Shown piece by piece: positions 62,449-64,000 of a stretch of DNA of 64,000 nucleotides (position 1 is its first letter; each line of letters starts with the position of its first letter). The notes below the pieces were generated by a model that searched no databases, had not been told where the DNA came from, and was given only the letters and a program-made list of their open reading frames with translations. The stretch is from Plebeiibacterium sediminum (GTDB lineage Bacteria; Bacteroidota; Bacteroidia; Bacteroidales; Marinilabiliaceae). The DNA lies in the NCBI RefSeq assembly GCF_026013605.1, contig NZ_JAPDPJ010000003.1, forward strand, positions 114,679 through 178,678, in the 5' to 3' direction. The position numbers and the translations under genes were made by a program.

Positions 62449-63498
62449 TTAATTTTTAATCCGAGTAAGTAAATCTTTGACTAATGTAGATGCAATTTCT
62501 TCATAAGCATCAACAGCTGCCCCATGATAATTTACCATGCTATTACCTTTTTTACTTATTTTATTTTCGTATTCTGTTTTTTGATTAAATACTTTGGTAA
62601 GCTTTATTTCAGCATCAACATAGCTCGAATATACATCAAGGTATAACTTGTTTTTTCGAGCCGAAGCTTTTATGGTAACTACCCAATCAGCAAGTGTTTT
62701 ATCGCTAGTGAAACTACAACCATTATCAGATAATATTGCTTTGGTTTTGTTTTCAAGGGTGTTGTCTCTATCGCCAAATAACAAGGCATTACAATCAAAA
62801 AATACATAAATACCTTGTTCCAGTTCGCTTAGTTTTTGAATTACGGTATTTCTTAATTCAATAGATTTGTTCATTTGCAAACCTGCGTCGTCTATATCTT
62901 TATCTACAGCGTTAAGCAAGCCCTGAGCGTATTCATTTTTCGCAAAAAGAGGAACTGTTTTTTGTAACTCCTCCTGAGCTTTTGTTTTTTCAGCCGATGC
63001 TATTAATTCGTTTGCTGTTTTAATAATTCCCTCAATTTGCTGAATATTCATGTTGATATTGGCTTTGTAATAACCAATTACCTCATATCTGTTAACGTAG
63101 GCAAACGCATAAATAAAATCGTTGTTGGTATTATGATAGGTTTCAACCTTAATGTTATTTATTTCGGCATCAGACTCTGATTGTGTATGCGTTTCAAATG
63201 TATTTTTAATTTCCTCGTTATCGCCAAAGCTTGTACTTTGGGCATAGTTTTGTGATACTGTTTTAACCGATGAGATAACACTCCTGGCCAAATCGCCCAC
63301 AGCCATATTTTTTATTCGTTGTAACGATTCGGCCAATGATTCATCTTTATCTTTTACATCCTGAGCAAATCCTGATAAGAAAGTATGATTAGGATATTGT
63401 GTTTCTCTCCATGTAGAATTTATCCAATTAGGTTCTTTTTGAGCCAATACGCAAAAGTGTATTGAAATAAGAGATAATAGAATAATGTATCTGATCAT
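62449..63498 (-). CDS. LPP20-like secreted protein
   Basis: This 349-residue protein has a signal peptide (about 1-19, ending CVLAQ). The N-terminal part (about 22-155) resembles the LPP20/FlgP family: PNWINSTWRET, FLSGFAQDVKD, AESLQRIKNMAVGDLARSV and DFIYAFAYVNRYEVIGYY. The C-terminal 190 residues are helical then beta-rich with no recognised domain. The CsgG-like gene follows 231 bp downstream on the same strand. Together they suggest an envelope complex, with function unknown. Confidence 0.7.
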   Translation of the reverse strand: MIRYIILLSLISIHFCVLAQKEPNWINSTWRETQYPNHTFLSGFAQDVKDKDESLAESLQRIKNMAVGDLARSVISSVKTVSQNYAQSTSFGDNEEIKNTFETHTQSESDAEINNIKVETYHNTNNDFIYAFAYVNRYEVIGYYKANINMNIQQIEGIIKTANELIASAEKTKAQEELQKTVPLFAKNEYAQGLLNAVDKDIDDAGLQMNKSIELRNTVIQKLSELEQGIYVFFDCNALLFGDRDNTLENKTKAILSDNGCSFTSDKTLADWVVTIKASARKNKLYLDVYSSYVDAEIKLTKVFNQKTEYENKISKKGNSMVNYHGAAVDAYEEIASTLVKDLLTRIKN

Positions 63499-63518
63499 AG
63501 GTTATATATTTAATAGGC

Positions 63519-63549
63519 TAAAGATAAATTAAATTCAGCTGGTGACAAA
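63519..63549 (-). promoter_or_regulatory. Promoter of the LPP20-like gene
   Basis: On the minus strand TTTG (63546-63549), 19 bp, then TATCTTTA (63519-63526), one mismatch from TAnnTTTG, 20 bp before the start codon. Confidence 0.55.
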
Positions 63550-63731
63550 TACTACGTAAGTATAATGGGTTTAAAATGATTTTTTATAGTTTGTTTTATA
63601 CATCATATTTGTGAGGTTAGCTCTGTTGAGTTTTAAATAATGATTTTACCCTGAGTTTGTTGCAATATTGTATAATGTGCCTTTCCTGTTTTAATTAATA
63701 TATTAGTTGTGCCTCGTACCTTTTGCTTATC

Positions 63732-63774
63732 GCTTAGAGCCAAGAGCTAAGGGCTTAGTGCAAAGTATTTAGTG
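63732..63774. repeat. Degenerate GCTTAG/GAGCC short repeat
   Basis: The words GCTTAG, AGAGCC, AAGAGCTAAGG and GCTTAG recur within about 43 bp, a low-complexity degenerate repeat similar in kind to 4760-4800. Confidence 0.5.
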
Positions 63775-64000
63775 TAAATTGCGCTTTGATCTCAGCTTGT
63801 AGTACTAAAGTATATTGAAATATTCATCGAAAAAATAACAGTAATTTTACTGTTACTTTTTGTGGTTGTAAGTAATTGTTTGATAGCGATATATAATTTT
63901 GGGTGTCTGGAATTTTGATTTGTTTTACCCCCCATAATGCCTCAGAATTCCATTTTTTGCTAAAAATGGGGGTTTTGGATTCCACTTTTGGCCAAAAACG

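Larger units (their letters stand above)
63499..64000. other. Intergenic region to the window end
   Basis: This 502-bp stretch holds the LPP20-like promoter (63519-63549), a degenerate AGCC/GCTAAG repeat (63732-63774) and, in the last 75 bp, an imperfect 22-bp direct repeat. No coding region is supported. Confidence 0.4.

Overview
The window is AT-rich chromosomal DNA from a member of the Bacteroidota, most likely a marine or sediment Bacteroidales/Marinilabiliales-type organism. The evidence is the gene content (DUF4295 after rpmG, DUF4301, DUF4197, a RemB/Wzi-like outer-membrane protein, the membrane protein/HTH/CreD trio) and the promoters. Many genes are preceded by the Bacteroidota-type -7 element TAnnTTTG, often with TTTG or TTG about 18-21 bp upstream, and Shine-Dalgarno sequences are mostly absent. 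I saw no phage, IS element, CRISPR array, tRNA or rRNA. Assignment below phylum is inference.

Layout. 0-6 kb is a translation/secretion block: M24 peptidase, rpmB-rpmG-DUF4295, ftsY, rimO, truA. 5.6-14.5 kb is mostly on the minus strand: aroE, a DUF368 lipid-carrier transporter and a TPR protein, then DUF4301, a YgiQ-type radical SAM protein and a DUF4197 lipoprotein, with a TIGR01212-type radical SAM gene on the plus strand. 14.6-24 kb is on the plus strand: MCE/MlaD protein, dnaA, a five-LysM protein with a receptor-like C-terminus, an ABC-F ATPase, rlmB and a UroD-superfamily methyltransferase-like protein. 24-28 kb (minus) has a B12-type radical SAM enzyme and the envelope-stress-like unit membrane protein/HTH regulator/CreD. 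28-32 kb is a heme unit hemN-hemG-hemH. 32-41 kb (mostly minus) holds a GGCT-like protein, a tiny membrane protein plus an unknown partner, a Wzi/RemB protein, a GT2 glycosyltransferase, a GH1 glycosidase, an unassigned ATP-grasp-like enzyme, alanine dehydrogenase and a phosphatase lipoprotein. 41-44 kb is a Wza/Wzc export pair, 44-48.5 kb is sbcDC, and 49-54 kb holds HU, trmH, a LytTR response regulator, a PiT-PhoU phosphate transporter and a LysE-family exporter. 54-58.6 kb has an SDR, a META-domain lipoprotein, a HAD protein, a PLD-like protein and a CvfB-like S1 protein. 58.6-60.5 kb is a gene-free repeat array. 60.5-63.5 kb (minus) is an envelope cluster of LPP20-like, CsgG-like and polysaccharide deacetylase genes.

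Most of the window is ordinary housekeeping sequence. Three things stand out. (1) Seven hairpin-rich repeat units lie between convergent genes at 58.75-60.46 kb, three of them carrying the same 68-bp extra module. (2) A near-identical inverted repeat, ACTTTG-N5-CAAAGT, lies before both creD and the membrane-protein gene of the HTH operon and is a candidate operator. (3) TTAACA-like direct repeats with an exact 11-bp period lie immediately upstream of the -7 element of the phosphate transporter and resemble a Pho box. All three were read by eye; no alignment, folding or database search was run.
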